From the NCBI RefSeq assembly GCF_043195105.1, contig NZ_JBAFWO010000007.1: DNA of 64,000 nucleotides, one strand, 5' to 3'. Positions 42,172 to 51,447 of this stretch are shown piece after piece. Numbering within the stretch: position 1 is the stretch's first letter; each line of letters begins with the position of its first letter. The translations under genes and the position numbers were made by a program. The stretch is from NCEH01 sp002257205 (GTDB lineage Bacteria > Pseudomonadota > Alphaproteobacteria > Rhizobiales > Xanthobacteraceae). The notes under the pieces were generated by a model. The model searched no databases and was not told the origin of the DNA. It saw only the letters and a list, made by a program, of their open reading frames with translations.

Positions 42172-42843
42172 TCACTGGCGATCGAACAGGGTGGGGAATT
42201 TGAACGGTTCCGTCTTCTGCTCCACCACCCCATAGGGCGCGTTGGGCGCCGGGGTCTGGTAGCCCGGAGGCGGCTCGGTCAGCTCTGTCCGCTCGGGCTC
42301 GCCGTTGAAGGTGAGCTTGTCCTTGTCGCCGCCCTGGGGCGCGAACCAGGTCTTGAACCCGAGTTCGCTCGGCAGCAGCACGTCGCGCTTGGATTCCGCC
42401 CCGACGGGCGCGCCATTCGCAACGCTCTGCGTCGGCTTGAGGCGCGGATTGTTCAATTGCGAGGGCAGCAGCACGCGGCTTGAATCGGTGAGGCCCACCG
42501 GCGTCTGGTCCCCGGCCTTGGCCTTGGCGGCACGGATCACGTCCGGATCCTTCGGCCAATTGGGGTTGGCGGCCGCACCACCGTCGCGCGGGGGCGGCAA
42601 GGTATTAGCGGCGCTCGGCGGGGGAACCACCAGCGGGGCACGCTCGCGATATTGGATCTGCGGCTTCTCGTCGTCATTGAGGCCGAGGAAGCCGCCGAGC
42701 GTGGTCTTGAAGAAGTCGCCGGTGTCGCTTTCCTGGGCAAAGGCGAGGTTCGGCGTGGCGGAGAGGGCGGCGAATGGAAGCGCGGCCAGCATGAGACCAC
42801 GCAGCATCAAGGCTCGATTCCGCCGATTTTCCGTCATTCGCAT
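42172..42843 (-). CDS. Conserved exported protein (DUF3035-like)
   Basis: The 223-residue protein has a signal peptide (LMLAALPFAALSATPNLAFAQ) and mature N-terminus GDFFKTTLGGFLGLNDDEKPQIQYRERAPLVVPP. Pro-rich segments alternate with NPNWPKDPDVIRAAKAKAG and the repeated SSRVLLPSQL / KRDVLLPSEL. The location between lspA and the M16 pair and the PxxWPxDP-type block resemble the DUF3035 family, proposed in alphaproteobacteria as an outer-membrane assembly accessory. Assignment is tentative. The start could be 42843 or 42837. Confidence 0.72.
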   Translation of the reverse strand: MRMTENRRNRALMLRGLMLAALPFAALSATPNLAFAQESDTGDFFKTTLGGFLGLNDDEKPQIQYRERAPLVVPPPSAANTLPPPRDGGAAANPNWPKDPDVIRAAKAKAGDQTPVGLTDSSRVLLPSQLNNPRLKPTQSVANGAPVGAESKRDVLLPSELGFKTWFAPQGGDKDKLTFNGEPERTELTEPPPGYQTPAPNAPYGVVEQKTEPFKFPTLFDRQ

Positions 42844-42880
42844 GGGCCTTTCCCTCGTGCGCCTGCCCCTTCTCGGACAT

Positions 42881-43393
42881 TCAGCCCATACGGCTGGGGT
42901 CAGAGGGCGGCATTTTTGAGGCGCGTCCGAAGAAAGCATCATAAAGCAGCACGGCCACGCCCACAACGACCGCCACATCCGCCACGTTGAACACGTACCA
43001 ATTGAAGCCGAACGCGTGCAGCGACACGAAATCGAACACCGCGCCATAGACCACCCGGTCGGCGGCATTGCCGATGGCACCGCCGATCAAAAGGCCGAGG
43101 GAGAAGGCCTCCAGCTTGCGCGGGGTGCGGGCGAGCCACACCGCGAACAGCAAGGAGGCGATCACCTTGAACGCCACCAGCACCCAGCGCCCGGTCTCGC
43201 CCTGGGGGAACAGGCCGTAGCTGATGCCGCTGTTCCAAAGCACAACCAGATTGAGGAACGGCGTCAATTCCCGCACGCCCTCCGGCCAGCTCTGTGACCA
43301 GGCGAGCACCGCCGTCTTGCTGCCCTGGTCGAGCACCAGGACGATCAGCGCCACCAGGACGCCGAGGCGGATGTGGCGCACGGGGCGGTTCAT
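42881..43393 (-). CDS. lspA: Lipoprotein signal peptidase
   Basis: This 170-residue inner-membrane aspartyl protease has four membrane segments. Catalytic Asp residues are in GNAADRVVYGAVFDF and WYVFNVADVAVV, and the N-terminal VLDQGSKTAVL is typical. It removes signal peptides from diacylglyceryl-modified prolipoproteins, of which this window encodes at least two. Its ATG overlaps the ileS stop, the conserved ileS-lspA coupling. Confidence 0.96.
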   Translation of the reverse strand: MNRPVRHIRLGVLVALIVLVLDQGSKTAVLAWSQSWPEGVRELTPFLNLVVLWNSGISYGLFPQGETGRWVLVAFKVIASLLFAVWLARTPRKLEAFSLGLLIGGAIGNAADRVVYGAVFDFVSLHAFGFNWYVFNVADVAVVVGVAVLLYDAFFGRASKMPPSDPSRMG

Positions 43394-46300
43394 TCGGCTG
43401 CGGCTCGCGCGGCCAGCTCACGCAGGGCGCGGGCGTCGCGCAAGGTTACGTCGGGATAATCGGGATCGCTGCCGACCTCCTCCAGCACTTTCCAGGAGCG
43501 CGCGCATTTGCGGCCCTGCGCCAAGGCGGGCACCACCGCGACGCCGGGCACATCGTCCAGCATGAACGCGCCCTCGGGCGGCTCGGCGAGAATCAGGGTC
43601 GCGCCGGAGGTGATGCACACTTCCGCTAGGTCCACGCCCTCCAGCGCTGCGGCGAGGTCCGCACTGGTCACATGGATCTGCGGCGCGGCTTCGAGCGAGG
43701 AGCCGATGCGCTTGGCGGTGCGTTCCACCTCCAGCGCGCCGAGCACGACGCGGCGCACGAGGCGGATTTTCCGCCAGGTTTCCGCGAGCTCCTCATTCTT
43801 CCACGCCGCCGGCGTTTCCGGGAAGCTGCGCAGATGCACCGAGCCGTCCGCGCTGCCGGTGCGGGCGAGGAACGCTTCCTCGCAGGTGAAGGGAAGAATC
43901 GGCGCGAGCCAGGTGACGATGCGTTCGAACACCTCGTCCAGCACGGTGAGGCAGGCGCGGCGGGTGAGCGAGGAGAGGGGATCGCAGTAAAGCGCATCCT
44001 TGCGCACGTCGAAATAGAAGGCGGAAAGCTCGCTGGTCATGAAGGACGTCAGCAAGGTGTGAACCTTCTTGTAGTCATAGGCCACGTAAGCGGCGCGGAT
44101 CTGCCCGTCCAACTCCTGGAGGCGATGCAGGATCAGCTTTTCCAGGGGCGGCATGTCGGCGAAGGCGACCCGCTCGGCGGCGTGGTAATGATGCAGCGAG
44201 CCCAGCAGCCAGCGCACGGTATTGCGCAATTTCCGGTACGTATCGGCGGTCGTCTTCAGGATTTCGGGGCCGATCTTCAGATCGTCCGCATAGTCCGAGG
44301 CGCACACCCATAGGCGAAGGATGTCGGCGCCGGAAGTCTTGATCACGTCCTGGGGCGAGACCACGTTGCCGAGCGACTTGGACATCTTGTGCCCGTTCTC
44401 GTCCAGCACGAAGCCGTGGGTCAGCACCGCGTCATAGGGCGGGCGGCCGCGCGTGCCGCAGCTTTCCAGCAGCGAGGAGTGGAACCAGCCGCGATGCTGG
44501 TCCGAGCCTTCCAGATACATCACCCGGTCCGGCCCGTCCGGCGGGCGGTTCGCCTTCAGGTCCGGGCGCACTTCCAAAGTGAAGGCGTGGGTGGAGCCCG
44601 AGTCGAACCACACGTCGAGAATGTCGTCCACCTTCGCCCAGCCTTCGGCGGCGCGGTCGGCGAGGAAGCGTTCGCGGGCGCCGTCCTTGTACCAGGCGTC
44701 GGCGCCTTCCAGCGCGAAGGCCTCGGCGATGCGGGCGTTCACGGCGGAATCCTTGAGGATCTCCACCGAGCCGTCGCCAACTTCCTTCACGAACACGGCG
44801 ATGGGCACGCCCCAGGCGCGCTGGCGCGAGACCACCCAGTCGGGCCGGCTGGCGATCATGCCGGTGATGCGGTTTTCACCCGTCGCCGGCACCCAATCCA
44901 CGGTCTTGATGCCGGCGAGCGCGCGTGCGCGCAGGGTGTCGGCCTCATTCCCGGCCAGCGTCGCCGGACGCGGCGCCGCCGTGCCGTCCGCGTTGCGGAT
45001 GTCCTGGTCCATGGCGATGAACCATTGCGGCGTGTTGCGGAAGATCACCGGCTTCTTGGAGCGCCAGGAATGGGGATATTGATGCTTCAGCCGCCCGCGC
45101 GCGAGCAGGTTTCCGGCCGCCACCAAAGCGTCGATGACGGCCTGATTGGCATCGCCCTTCTCGCCCTTTTCGGTGATGACGCGCTTGCCTGCAAAGCCCG
45201 GCGCCTGGTCGGTATAGAAGCTGTCTTCGTCCACCGTATAGGGGATGGCGGGATTGATGCCGCGCTCCTCCAGCCAGCGGCGATGCTGGGTCCAGATCTC
45301 GAAATCCTCGCGGCCGTGGCCGGGGGCGGTGTGGACGAAGCCCGTGCCCGCATCGTCGGTGACGTGGTCGCCTTCGAGCAGGGGGACTTTGAAGCCATAG
45401 CCGAGTGAGGCGAGCGGGTGAGAGGTGATGAGATTCGCGAGGACATCCGCCGGCACGTCGCCGAGGCGGGAAAAGCTGGTGACGCGGGCGGCCTTGAAGA
45501 CCTCATCGGCCAGCTTATCGGCGAGGATCAGCTTGTCGCCAGCCTTCGACCAATTGTCAGCCGGCGCCTCGGTGACCTCATACAGGCCGTAGGAAATGCG
45601 GTTCGAGAAGGAGATCGCCCGGTTGCCGGGCATGGTCCAGGGGGTGGTAGTCCAGATGACGACGGAGGCTGACAAGATCGCGTCGAACGCGGCTTTAGCC
45701 TCCGACGGCAAGCCACTAACAAGTGGTCCGTAGGCAGTGAAATCTCTATCTACCGGAAACTTCACCCACACCGTATCCGACTGGTGGTCGTGATATTCCA
45801 CCTCGGCCTCGGCCAGCGCGGTCTTCTCCACCACCGACCACATCACCGGCTTGGAGCCGCGATAGAGCAGGCCGTTTTCCGCGAACTTGATGATCTCGCG
45901 GGCGATCTGCGCCTCGCCGAGGAAGCTCATGGTGGTGTAGGGGTGGTCCCAATCGCCCTCGACGCCCAGGCGCTTGAATTCGGTGCGCTGCTCGTTCAGC
46001 CAATGCTCGGCATAGGCGCGGCATTCCTGGCGGAAGGCGATCATGGCCGCGCTGTCGGAGAAGTCCGGCTTGGCCTTGCCCTTCTTGCGGTAATTCTCTT
46101 CCTCGATCTTCCATTCGATCGGCAGGCCGTGGCAATCCCAGCCGGGCACATAATTGGAATCGAAGCCCAGCATTTGCTGGGAGCGCGTCACCACGTCCTT
46201 CAGGATCTTGTTGAGCGCGTGGCCGATATGGATGTTGCCATTGGCATAGGGCGGGCCGTCGTGCAGCACGAAGCGCGGGCGCCCGCGCCCCTCTTCCCGC

Positions 46301-46446
46301 AGCTGTTCGCGCAGGCCAATGCGGGCCCAGCGCTCCAGCAGTTCCGGTTCCTTCTTGGGCAGTCCGCCCCGCATGGGGAATTCGGTCTGCGGCAGGAACA
46401 GGGTCGCGGAATAGTCCACGGCGTCGGACGGCGTCTTCTCGGTCAT
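43390..46446 (-). CDS. ileS: Isoleucyl-tRNA synthetase
   Basis: The 1018-residue class I synthetase has HIGH in YANGNIHIGHALNKILKD near residue 70, an editing domain with TTPWTMPGN, and KMSKSLGNVVSPQ near residue 690. An anticodon-binding C-terminal region follows. It lacks an obvious Cys-rich zinc ribbon at the C-terminus. A short stretch (about 45655-45770) inside the editing domain is visibly less GC-rich and uses different codons from its surroundings. It is followed by lspA with 4-nt overlap. Confidence 0.97.
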   Translation of the reverse strand: MTEKTPSDAVDYSATLFLPQTEFPMRGGLPKKEPELLERWARIGLREQLREEGRGRPRFVLHDGPPYANGNIHIGHALNKILKDVVTRSQQMLGFDSNYVPGWDCHGLPIEWKIEEENYRKKGKAKPDFSDSAAMIAFRQECRAYAEHWLNEQRTEFKRLGVEGDWDHPYTTMSFLGEAQIAREIIKFAENGLLYRGSKPVMWSVVEKTALAEAEVEYHDHQSDTVWVKFPVDRDFTAYGPLVSGLPSEAKAAFDAILSASVVIWTTTPWTMPGNRAISFSNRISYGLYEVTEAPADNWSKAGDKLILADKLADEVFKAARVTSFSRLGDVPADVLANLITSHPLASLGYGFKVPLLEGDHVTDDAGTGFVHTAPGHGREDFEIWTQHRRWLEERGINPAIPYTVDEDSFYTDQAPGFAGKRVITEKGEKGDANQAVIDALVAAGNLLARGRLKHQYPHSWRSKKPVIFRNTPQWFIAMDQDIRNADGTAAPRPATLAGNEADTLRARALAGIKTVDWVPATGENRITGMIASRPDWVVSRQRAWGVPIAVFVKEVGDGSVEILKDSAVNARIAEAFALEGADAWYKDGARERFLADRAAEGWAKVDDILDVWFDSGSTHAFTLEVRPDLKANRPPDGPDRVMYLEGSDQHRGWFHSSLLESCGTRGRPPYDAVLTHGFVLDENGHKMSKSLGNVVSPQDVIKTSGADILRLWVCASDYADDLKIGPEILKTTADTYRKLRNTVRWLLGSLHHYHAAERVAFADMPPLEKLILHRLQELDGQIRAAYVAYDYKKVHTLLTSFMTSELSAFYFDVRKDALYCDPLSSLTRRACLTVLDEVFERIVTWLAPILPFTCEEAFLARTGSADGSVHLRSFPETPAAWKNEELAETWRKIRLVRRVVLGALEVERTAKRIGSSLEAAPQIHVTSADLAAALEGVDLAEVCITSGATLILAEPPEGAFMLDDVPGVAVVPALAQGRKCARSWKVLEEVGSDPDYPDVTLRDARALRELAARAAAE

Positions 46447-46748
46447 GGGATCGGGCTCGAAAGGGATCTTGGCGGCAGATCGTTACATCGTGAGGCGCAC
46501 CCCGGCGCATCGGCGGGGCGGTCGCGGCGAAGGGGCGTGTCCCGGTTGACCCCGCGCGCTCAGGCGCGCTGGCGGGGTGCCGGGCTGGTAATTCGCGCCC
46601 AGGCCGGGCGGCGCGCGCCCTGATGTGACGGTGCTTGTGCCATGCAGGGCTTCTAGCAGGGCTCTCGGCGCGGGAAAAGCCCGGATGGAGCACGGACGGG
46701 CGAAGGCCGGCGGCGCGAAAGCGCGCCATGCCGCCATCGGGCCGCCCC

Positions 46749-46788
46749 AAAAAGCGATGAAGCCCCGGCCATGCGGCCGAGGCTTCAT
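46749..46788 (-). terminator. Rho-independent terminator, distal of amtB
   Basis: ATGAAGCC pairs with GGCTTCAT, with inner GGCC-ATGC-GGCC pairing, followed on the minus strand by CGCTTTTT. It is a strong intrinsic terminator about 175 nt past the amtB stop. Confidence 0.75.
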
Positions 46789-46933
46789 CTTCCCCTCTTG
46801 TTATTTCGGTCGGACACGCCGTTTCGCGGGGCTTGTCCGGGAAGTCGCACGGCCCGGTTCGCGCCAAGGCCGCATTCTGGTCCGCATCGACCCGCCGCAC
46901 GGGCGGGCCCTGTCCGGTCGAGCCGGAAGAAGC

Positions 46934-46955
46934 GGGGCGGCGCTGTCGCCGCCCC
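46934..46955 (-). terminator. Proximal hairpin of amtB
   Basis: GGGGCGGC and GCCGCCCC form an 8-bp stem with 6-nt loop, 6 nt after the amtB stop, followed by GCTTCTTCC on the minus strand. Confidence 0.55.
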
Positions 46956-46961
46956 TCAGGC

Positions 46962-48449
46962 TCAGCTGTGGTAGGCGCGTTCGCCGTGCTCGGTGATGTC
47001 GAGGCCTTCGCGTTCCACTTCGATCGGCGCGCGCAGACCAACGACGGCCTTGATGATGTAGAAGAGGATCGCGGAGCCGACGCCAGACCAGACGAGGGTG
47101 ACCAGCACCGCCTTGATCTGGGCCATCACCTGAGCGCCCATGGCATATTCCGCGACCGCACCGGTGGTGTAGTCGTAGATGCCGGTGCCGCCGAGGGCCG
47201 GGGCGACCACGATGCCGGTCGCGATGGCGCCGAAGATGCCGCCGATGCAATGCACGCCGAACACGTCGAGCGAGTCATCGTAACCGAAGGCGTTCTTCAC
47301 GGTGGTGCAGAAGAAGAAGCACAGCACGCCGACGATGAGGCCCGAAACCAGCGAGCCCATGATGCCGGCGAAGCCCGCCATCGGGGTGACGGCCACGAGG
47401 CCGGCAACCGCGCCCGACACGACGCCGAGCATGGAAGGCTTACCCTTGGCCAGCCATTCGATGATCATCCAGGAGATGGCGGCGGCGCAGGTGGCGATGA
47501 AGGTGTTCATCATGGCCAAAGCGGTGAGGCCGTTGGCTTCGAGGTTGGAGCCGGCGTTGAAGCCGAACCAGCCGACCCACAGGAGGGAGGCGCCGACCAT
47601 GGTGAGCGTCAGGGAGTGGGGGGAGAAGGCTTCCTTGCCGAAGCCCGTGCGCTTGCCGACGATGAGGCAGCCCACGAAGGCGGCAATACCGGCGTTGATG
47701 TGCACCACGGTGCCACCGGCGAAGTCGATGGCGCCGAGCTTGTAGATGTAGCCGGCATCGGCGAGCACCGCGTCCAGGGCTTCCTGGGCAGCGGCCTTGG
47801 CCGGTCCGTCAGCCGCAGCCGCAAGCGCCTTGGCCGCCGCGTCCACCGCGTCCGGGCCGGCCCAGTACCAAACCATGTGGGCCATGGGGAAATAGATGAA
47901 CGTGACCCACAGCGGCACGAACAGCACGATCGCCGAGAACTTCACGCGTTCCGCGAACGCACCGAAGATCAGCGCCGGGGTGATCATGGCAAAGGTCATC
48001 TGGAAGGCGACGAACACCAGTTCCGGAATCGCCACGCCGACCGTGAAGGTACCGCCGGCGGAATCCACCGTGATGCCCTTCATGAAGGCCTTGGAGAAGC
48101 CGCCGACGAAATCGGAGCCGCCGGTGAAGGCCATGGAATAGCCGTACAGGACCCAGATGAGGCCGACGATGCAGACGGTGTAGAACACCTGCATCAGCAC
48201 CGAGAGCATGTTCTTGCCGCGCACGAGGCCGCCGTAGAACAGGGCGAGGCCGGGGACCGACATCATCAGCACGACCATGGCGGAGACCAGCATCCAGGCC
48301 GTGTCGCCCTTATTGATGGTCGGCGCCGCGGCAACCGCCGCCGCGGCGTCGGCCGCCGGCGTGGCTGTCTGCGCAAGCACGGGCAAGGCAAGGGCCGCCG
48401 CTGCGAGAAGGGTTGGCAGTCCCACGCGGGACCAGGTCTTGAACGTCAT
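46962..48449 (-). CDS. amtB: Ammonium transporter
   Basis: The 495-residue protein has a cleavable signal (LLAAAALALPVLAQ) and 11 membrane helices. Landmarks are WMLVSAMVVLMMSVPGLALFYGGLVRGKN, the pore His in GGTVVHINAG and the second pore His in GVHCIGGIFGAIATG. An Ala-rich insert (about residues 195-220) enlarges a periplasmic loop. It imports ammonium under nitrogen limitation and is blocked by GlnK, whose gene lies just upstream in the same operon. Confidence 0.96.
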   Translation of the reverse strand: MTFKTWSRVGLPTLLAAAALALPVLAQTATPAADAAAAVAAAPTINKGDTAWMLVSAMVVLMMSVPGLALFYGGLVRGKNMLSVLMQVFYTVCIVGLIWVLYGYSMAFTGGSDFVGGFSKAFMKGITVDSAGGTFTVGVAIPELVFVAFQMTFAMITPALIFGAFAERVKFSAIVLFVPLWVTFIYFPMAHMVWYWAGPDAVDAAAKALAAAADGPAKAAAQEALDAVLADAGYIYKLGAIDFAGGTVVHINAGIAAFVGCLIVGKRTGFGKEAFSPHSLTLTMVGASLLWVGWFGFNAGSNLEANGLTALAMMNTFIATCAAAISWMIIEWLAKGKPSMLGVVSGAVAGLVAVTPMAGFAGIMGSLVSGLIVGVLCFFFCTTVKNAFGYDDSLDVFGVHCIGGIFGAIATGIVVAPALGGTGIYDYTTGAVAEYAMGAQVMAQIKAVLVTLVWSGVGSAILFYIIKAVVGLRAPIEVEREGLDITEHGERAYHS

Positions 48450-48477
48450 GGAATATGGCTCCGTGAATGAGGATTGC

Positions 48478-48816
48478 TCAGAGGGCGTCGGTGTCGGTCT
48501 CGCCGGTACGGATGCGAACCGCCTGATCGATCTGGAAGACGAAGATCTTCCCGTCGCCGATCTGGCCCGTCTTGGCGGCGGCGGTGATGGCTTCCACCAC
48601 CTTCGCGACCTGATCGGAGGCGACCGCCACCTCGATCTTCAGCTTCGGGAGAAAGCTCACGGCATATTCGGCGCCGCGATAGATTTCCGTGTGCCCCTTC
48701 TGGCGGCCATAGCCCTTGACCTCGGTCACGGTCAGGCCGTGGACCCCGATGCCGGTCAGGGCGTCGCGCACCTCTTCGAGCTTGAACGGCTTAATGATGG
48801 CCATCACGATCTTCAT
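48478..48816 (-). CDS. glnK: Nitrogen regulatory protein PII
   Basis: The 112-residue protein starts MKIVMAIIKPFKLEEVRDAL. It has the T-loop GRQKGHTEIYRGAEYAVSFLPK with the uridylylation site Tyr51, and the C-terminal GDGKIFVFQIDQAVRIRTGETDTDAL. It senses ATP/ADP, 2-oxoglutarate and, through GlnD, glutamine, and binds AmtB. The ATG at 48816 is the family start; the upstream frame is a shadow. It is transcribed from a sigma-54 promoter. Confidence 0.97.
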   Translation of the reverse strand: MKIVMAIIKPFKLEEVRDALTGIGVHGLTVTEVKGYGRQKGHTEIYRGAEYAVSFLPKLKIEVAVASDQVAKVVEAITAAAKTGQIGDGKIFVFQIDQAVRIRTGETDTDAL

Positions 48817-48941
48817 GGATCGATCCCTGTCCCTGTCCCCGTGATGCCCTCGCACCGCAAAGCGGAGGGCGCGTTCTTCCGGGCTGGGCCGCGCGTGACG
48901 GGGAAAATCCACGCTGCAGCACCCAAGCCTGCGGATAGGGA

Positions 48942-48957
48942 ATCAAGGACCGTGCCA
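48942..48957 (-). promoter_or_regulatory. Sigma-54 promoter of glnK-amtB
   Basis: The minus strand reads TGGCACG-GTCC-TTGAT, matching the -24/-12 consensus TGGCACG-N4-TTGCA at all -24 positions and most of -12. It lies about 125 nt upstream of the glnK start. I could not see a clear NtrC palindrome upstream. Confidence 0.8.
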
Positions 48958-49077
48958 AATGGGTAAAGCCTCGTTTACGGCGTGCTTATTTTCTCGCCAC
49001 GAGACTCTTCGTCATGCGGTTGCCGCAACGTTGCCGGAATTTTAGCCTAAAAATTCATCATATTGCTTAATCCGCAG

Positions 49078-49944
49078 TCACCTTGGGGTGACTGGGCGCA
49101 TCAGACCTTCCTGTGCCGCGGAAGCGACCAGCTTGCCGTCGCGGGTGAATAATTCCCCCCGGCAAAATCCGCGCGCGCCCCCGGCCGCGGGGCTTTCCTG
49201 TACGTAAAGCAGCCATTCGTCGGCGCGGAACGGCTGGTGGAACCAGAGCGCGTGGTCGAGGCTCGCCACCTGGATATCCGGGTCGAACACGCTCTTGCGA
49301 TGCGGCACCAGCGCGGCCTGGAGCAGCGACAAGTCCGATGCATAGGCCAGCACGGCCTGCTGGGTGCGCAGGTCGTCCGGCAGGGGGCCGCGCGCGCGCA
49401 CCCAGATACTCGGCCGGGAGGTGTTGATATTGCCGGAGAGGAACGAGGGATCGAGGCTCGTCGGCTTCACTTCCAGCGGGCGCAGCGCCATCCAGTCGCG
49501 CTTCGAGGCCGCGGGAAAGCGCTTCAACAGCTTCTCGCGCCACACTTCGTCGGAGGGCAATTGCTCCGGCTGGGGCACCTGCGGCATGGCGATCTGGTGC
49601 TCCAGCCCCGGTTCCAGAAGTTGGAACGAGGCGGACATGGAGAAGATCGCCTTGCCGTGCTGGATCGCCTTCACCGTGCGGGTGGTGAAGGAGCGGCCGT
49701 CGCGGATGCGGTCCACCTCATAGACGATGGGGATCGTGGGATCGCCGCCCAGCAGGAAATAGCCGTGCAGCGAATGGGTGATGCGGTCCATCTCCACGGT
49801 GCGCTGGGCGGCCACCAGGGCCTGCGCCACCACCTGCCCGCCGAACACCCGCCCACCGCCGGGGCTCCCGCTGCGACCCCGGAACAGATTGATCTCCAGG
49901 GACTCAAGGTCGAGGATGTTCAGAAGGGCTTCGACATCATTCAT
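49078..49944 (-). CDS. tesB: Acyl-CoA thioesterase II
   Basis: The 288-residue double-hotdog protein hydrolyses medium and long acyl-CoAs. Conserved blocks: VFGGQVVAQALVAAQRTV, HSLHGYFLLGGD, DGRSFTTRTVKAIQHGKAIFSMSASFQ, AVLAYASDLSLLQAALVPH, ASLDHALWFHQPFRADEWLLY and ARGFCRGELFTRDGKLVASAAQEGLMR. These keep the catalytic Asp-Thr-Gln region. I chose ATG 49944 (MNDVEALLNIL). It is divergent from the ubiquinone hydroxylase. Confidence 0.94.
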   Translation of the reverse strand: MNDVEALLNILDLESLEINLFRGRSGSPGGGRVFGGQVVAQALVAAQRTVEMDRITHSLHGYFLLGGDPTIPIVYEVDRIRDGRSFTTRTVKAIQHGKAIFSMSASFQLLEPGLEHQIAMPQVPQPEQLPSDEVWREKLLKRFPAASKRDWMALRPLEVKPTSLDPSFLSGNINTSRPSIWVRARGPLPDDLRTQQAVLAYASDLSLLQAALVPHRKSVFDPDIQVASLDHALWFHQPFRADEWLLYVQESPAAGGARGFCRGELFTRDGKLVASAAQEGLMRPVTPR

Positions 49945-50101
49945 GGCGGGGCTCGACCTTGGCGGGTGTTGGGCAGGTTCGGGCGAGCGAGCCACGCGCG
50001 GGGGCGCCCGTCAAGGTCAGGCTGCCGCACGCGCCCGCACCACCGGGCCGCTTTTCAGCTCGCGCCATGGTATGGGCGGCGGGCAAATCGAGGAGAAGAT
50101 C

Positions 50102-51352
50102 ATGACCGCCAGCGCCCAGACCCACACGCCCGCCGCAGGCCGCGCCGATGTGGTGATCGCGGGGGCGGGGCTCGCGGGGCTGAGCCTTGCGCTCGCGCTC
50201 AAGGACGGGCTCGGACGCGACGCCGCCATCACGGTGCTGGACCCGGCCTTCGCGCGCGGCGCCTGGGGCGATCCGCGCGCCTCCGCCATCGCCGCCGGCG
50301 CCCGGCGGCTGCTCACCGTGCTCGGCGTGTGGGACAAGGTGGCGCCGGCCGCCGCGCCGATGCGCACCATGGTGGTGACCGACAGCCGCACCCGCGACGT
50401 CGCCCGCCCGGTCTTCCTCACCTTCGACGGCGAGGTCGAGGCCGGCGAGGCGTTCGCCTACATGGTGCCGAATGCCGTGCTCCAGCAAGCCCTTACCGAG
50501 GCCGCCCAAGCCGCCGGCGTGGCACTGATCGCCGAGCCGGTGCGTGATTTCTCCACCGACCGCAGCGGCGTGACCATCTCCTACGGCGCCGACCAGACCT
50601 TGCGCGCGCCGCTCCTGGTGGCCTGCGATGGCGCGCGTTCACGGCTGCGCGAAATGGCGGGCATCCAGACCGTATCCTGGGCCTATGGGCAATCGGCCAT
50701 CACCTTCACCGTGGAGCACGAGCGCCCGCATGAGGGGCGGGCGGAGGAACATTTCCTGCCCGGCGGTCCGTTCGCCACGCTGCCTTTGCCGGGCAACCGC
50801 TCCTCCGTCGTGTGGACCGAGCGGACGGCGGAGGCGCAGCGCATCGTTGAATTGCCGGATTTCCGCTTCCAGGAGGAACTGGAACAGCGCTTCGGCCTCT
50901 CCCTCGGCGCGGTGAAGCCGGTGAGCAAGCCGAGCGTGCATCCCCTCGGTTTTGCCATGGCGCGCAGCTTCATCGGCGAGCGGTTCGCGCTGGTGGGCGA
51001 TGCCGCCCATCTCATCCATCCCATCGCCGGGCAGGGGCTCAACATGGGCCTGCGCGATGTCGCCGCATTGGCCGAGGCGATCACGGACGCGGCCCGGGTC
51101 GGGCTCGATTACGCTTCGCCCCAGGTGCTGGAGCGGTATCAGCGTTGGCGCCGGTTCGACACCCTGGCCATGGGGGTGGCCACCGACGGGCTGAACAAAT
51201 TATTCTCCAACCATTCCGACGCTCTGCGCCTGATGCGCGATGTGGGCCTTGGCCTGGTGGACCGGCTGCCGCGGCTCAAGGGCCTGTTCATCAAGGATGC
51301 GGCGGGGCTGACCGGTGCGGTGCCCAAGCTCATGCGCGGGGTGGCGCTGTAG
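50102..51352 (+). CDS. UbiH/UbiF/VisC-family ubiquinone biosynthesis hydroxylase
   Basis: The 416-residue FAD monooxygenase has the Rossmann motif VVIAGAGLAGLSLALALKD near residue 16, the DGARSRLREMAGI segment, and the C-terminal FAD motif FALVGDAAHLIHPIAGQGLNMGLRDV. It hydroxylates the ubiquinone ring; alphaproteobacterial members (UbiL and UbiM types) vary in which carbon they use, so I give no symbol. GAGGAGAA precedes the ATG at 50102. It is followed by the parS site and palindrome array. Confidence 0.9.
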   Translation: MTASAQTHTPAAGRADVVIAGAGLAGLSLALALKDGLGRDAAITVLDPAFARGAWGDPRASAIAAGARRLLTVLGVWDKVAPAAAPMRTMVVTDSRTRDVARPVFLTFDGEVEAGEAFAYMVPNAVLQQALTEAAQAAGVALIAEPVRDFSTDRSGVTISYGADQTLRAPLLVACDGARSRLREMAGIQTVSWAYGQSAITFTVEHERPHEGRAEEHFLPGGPFATLPLPGNRSSVVWTERTAEAQRIVELPDFRFQEELEQRFGLSLGAVKPVSKPSVHPLGFAMARSFIGERFALVGDAAHLIHPIAGQGLNMGLRDVAALAEAITDAARVGLDYASPQVLERYQRWRRFDTLAMGVATDGLNKLFSNHSDALRLMRDVGLGLVDRLPRLKGLFIKDAAGLTGAVPKLMRGVAL

Positions 51353-51431
51353 CGCGCCGCTCCCGCCTTGGGAGGGGCGGGCGGGGGAATCGATGCCTGC
51401 CGGGCGGCTGCACCGCGCTTTTTTCGAAAAA

Positions 51432-51447
51432 TGTTTCACGTGAAACA
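51432..51447. other. parS centromere site (ParB-binding)
   Basis: TGTTTCACGTGAAACA is a perfect 16-bp palindrome identical to the canonical chromosomal parS sequence bound by ParB. It lies in the gap 80 bp after the UbiH-type gene. Chromosomal parS sites cluster near the replication origin, so this part of the window may be origin-proximal. parA and parB are not in the window. Confidence 0.9.

Larger units (their letters stand above)
46447..46961. other. Gap between amtB and ileS
   Basis: This 515-bp region holds two minus-strand terminator hairpins of amtB (46749 and 46934) and the ileS promoter region. I see no gene; short open frames are Arg/Pro-rich. Confidence 0.5.
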
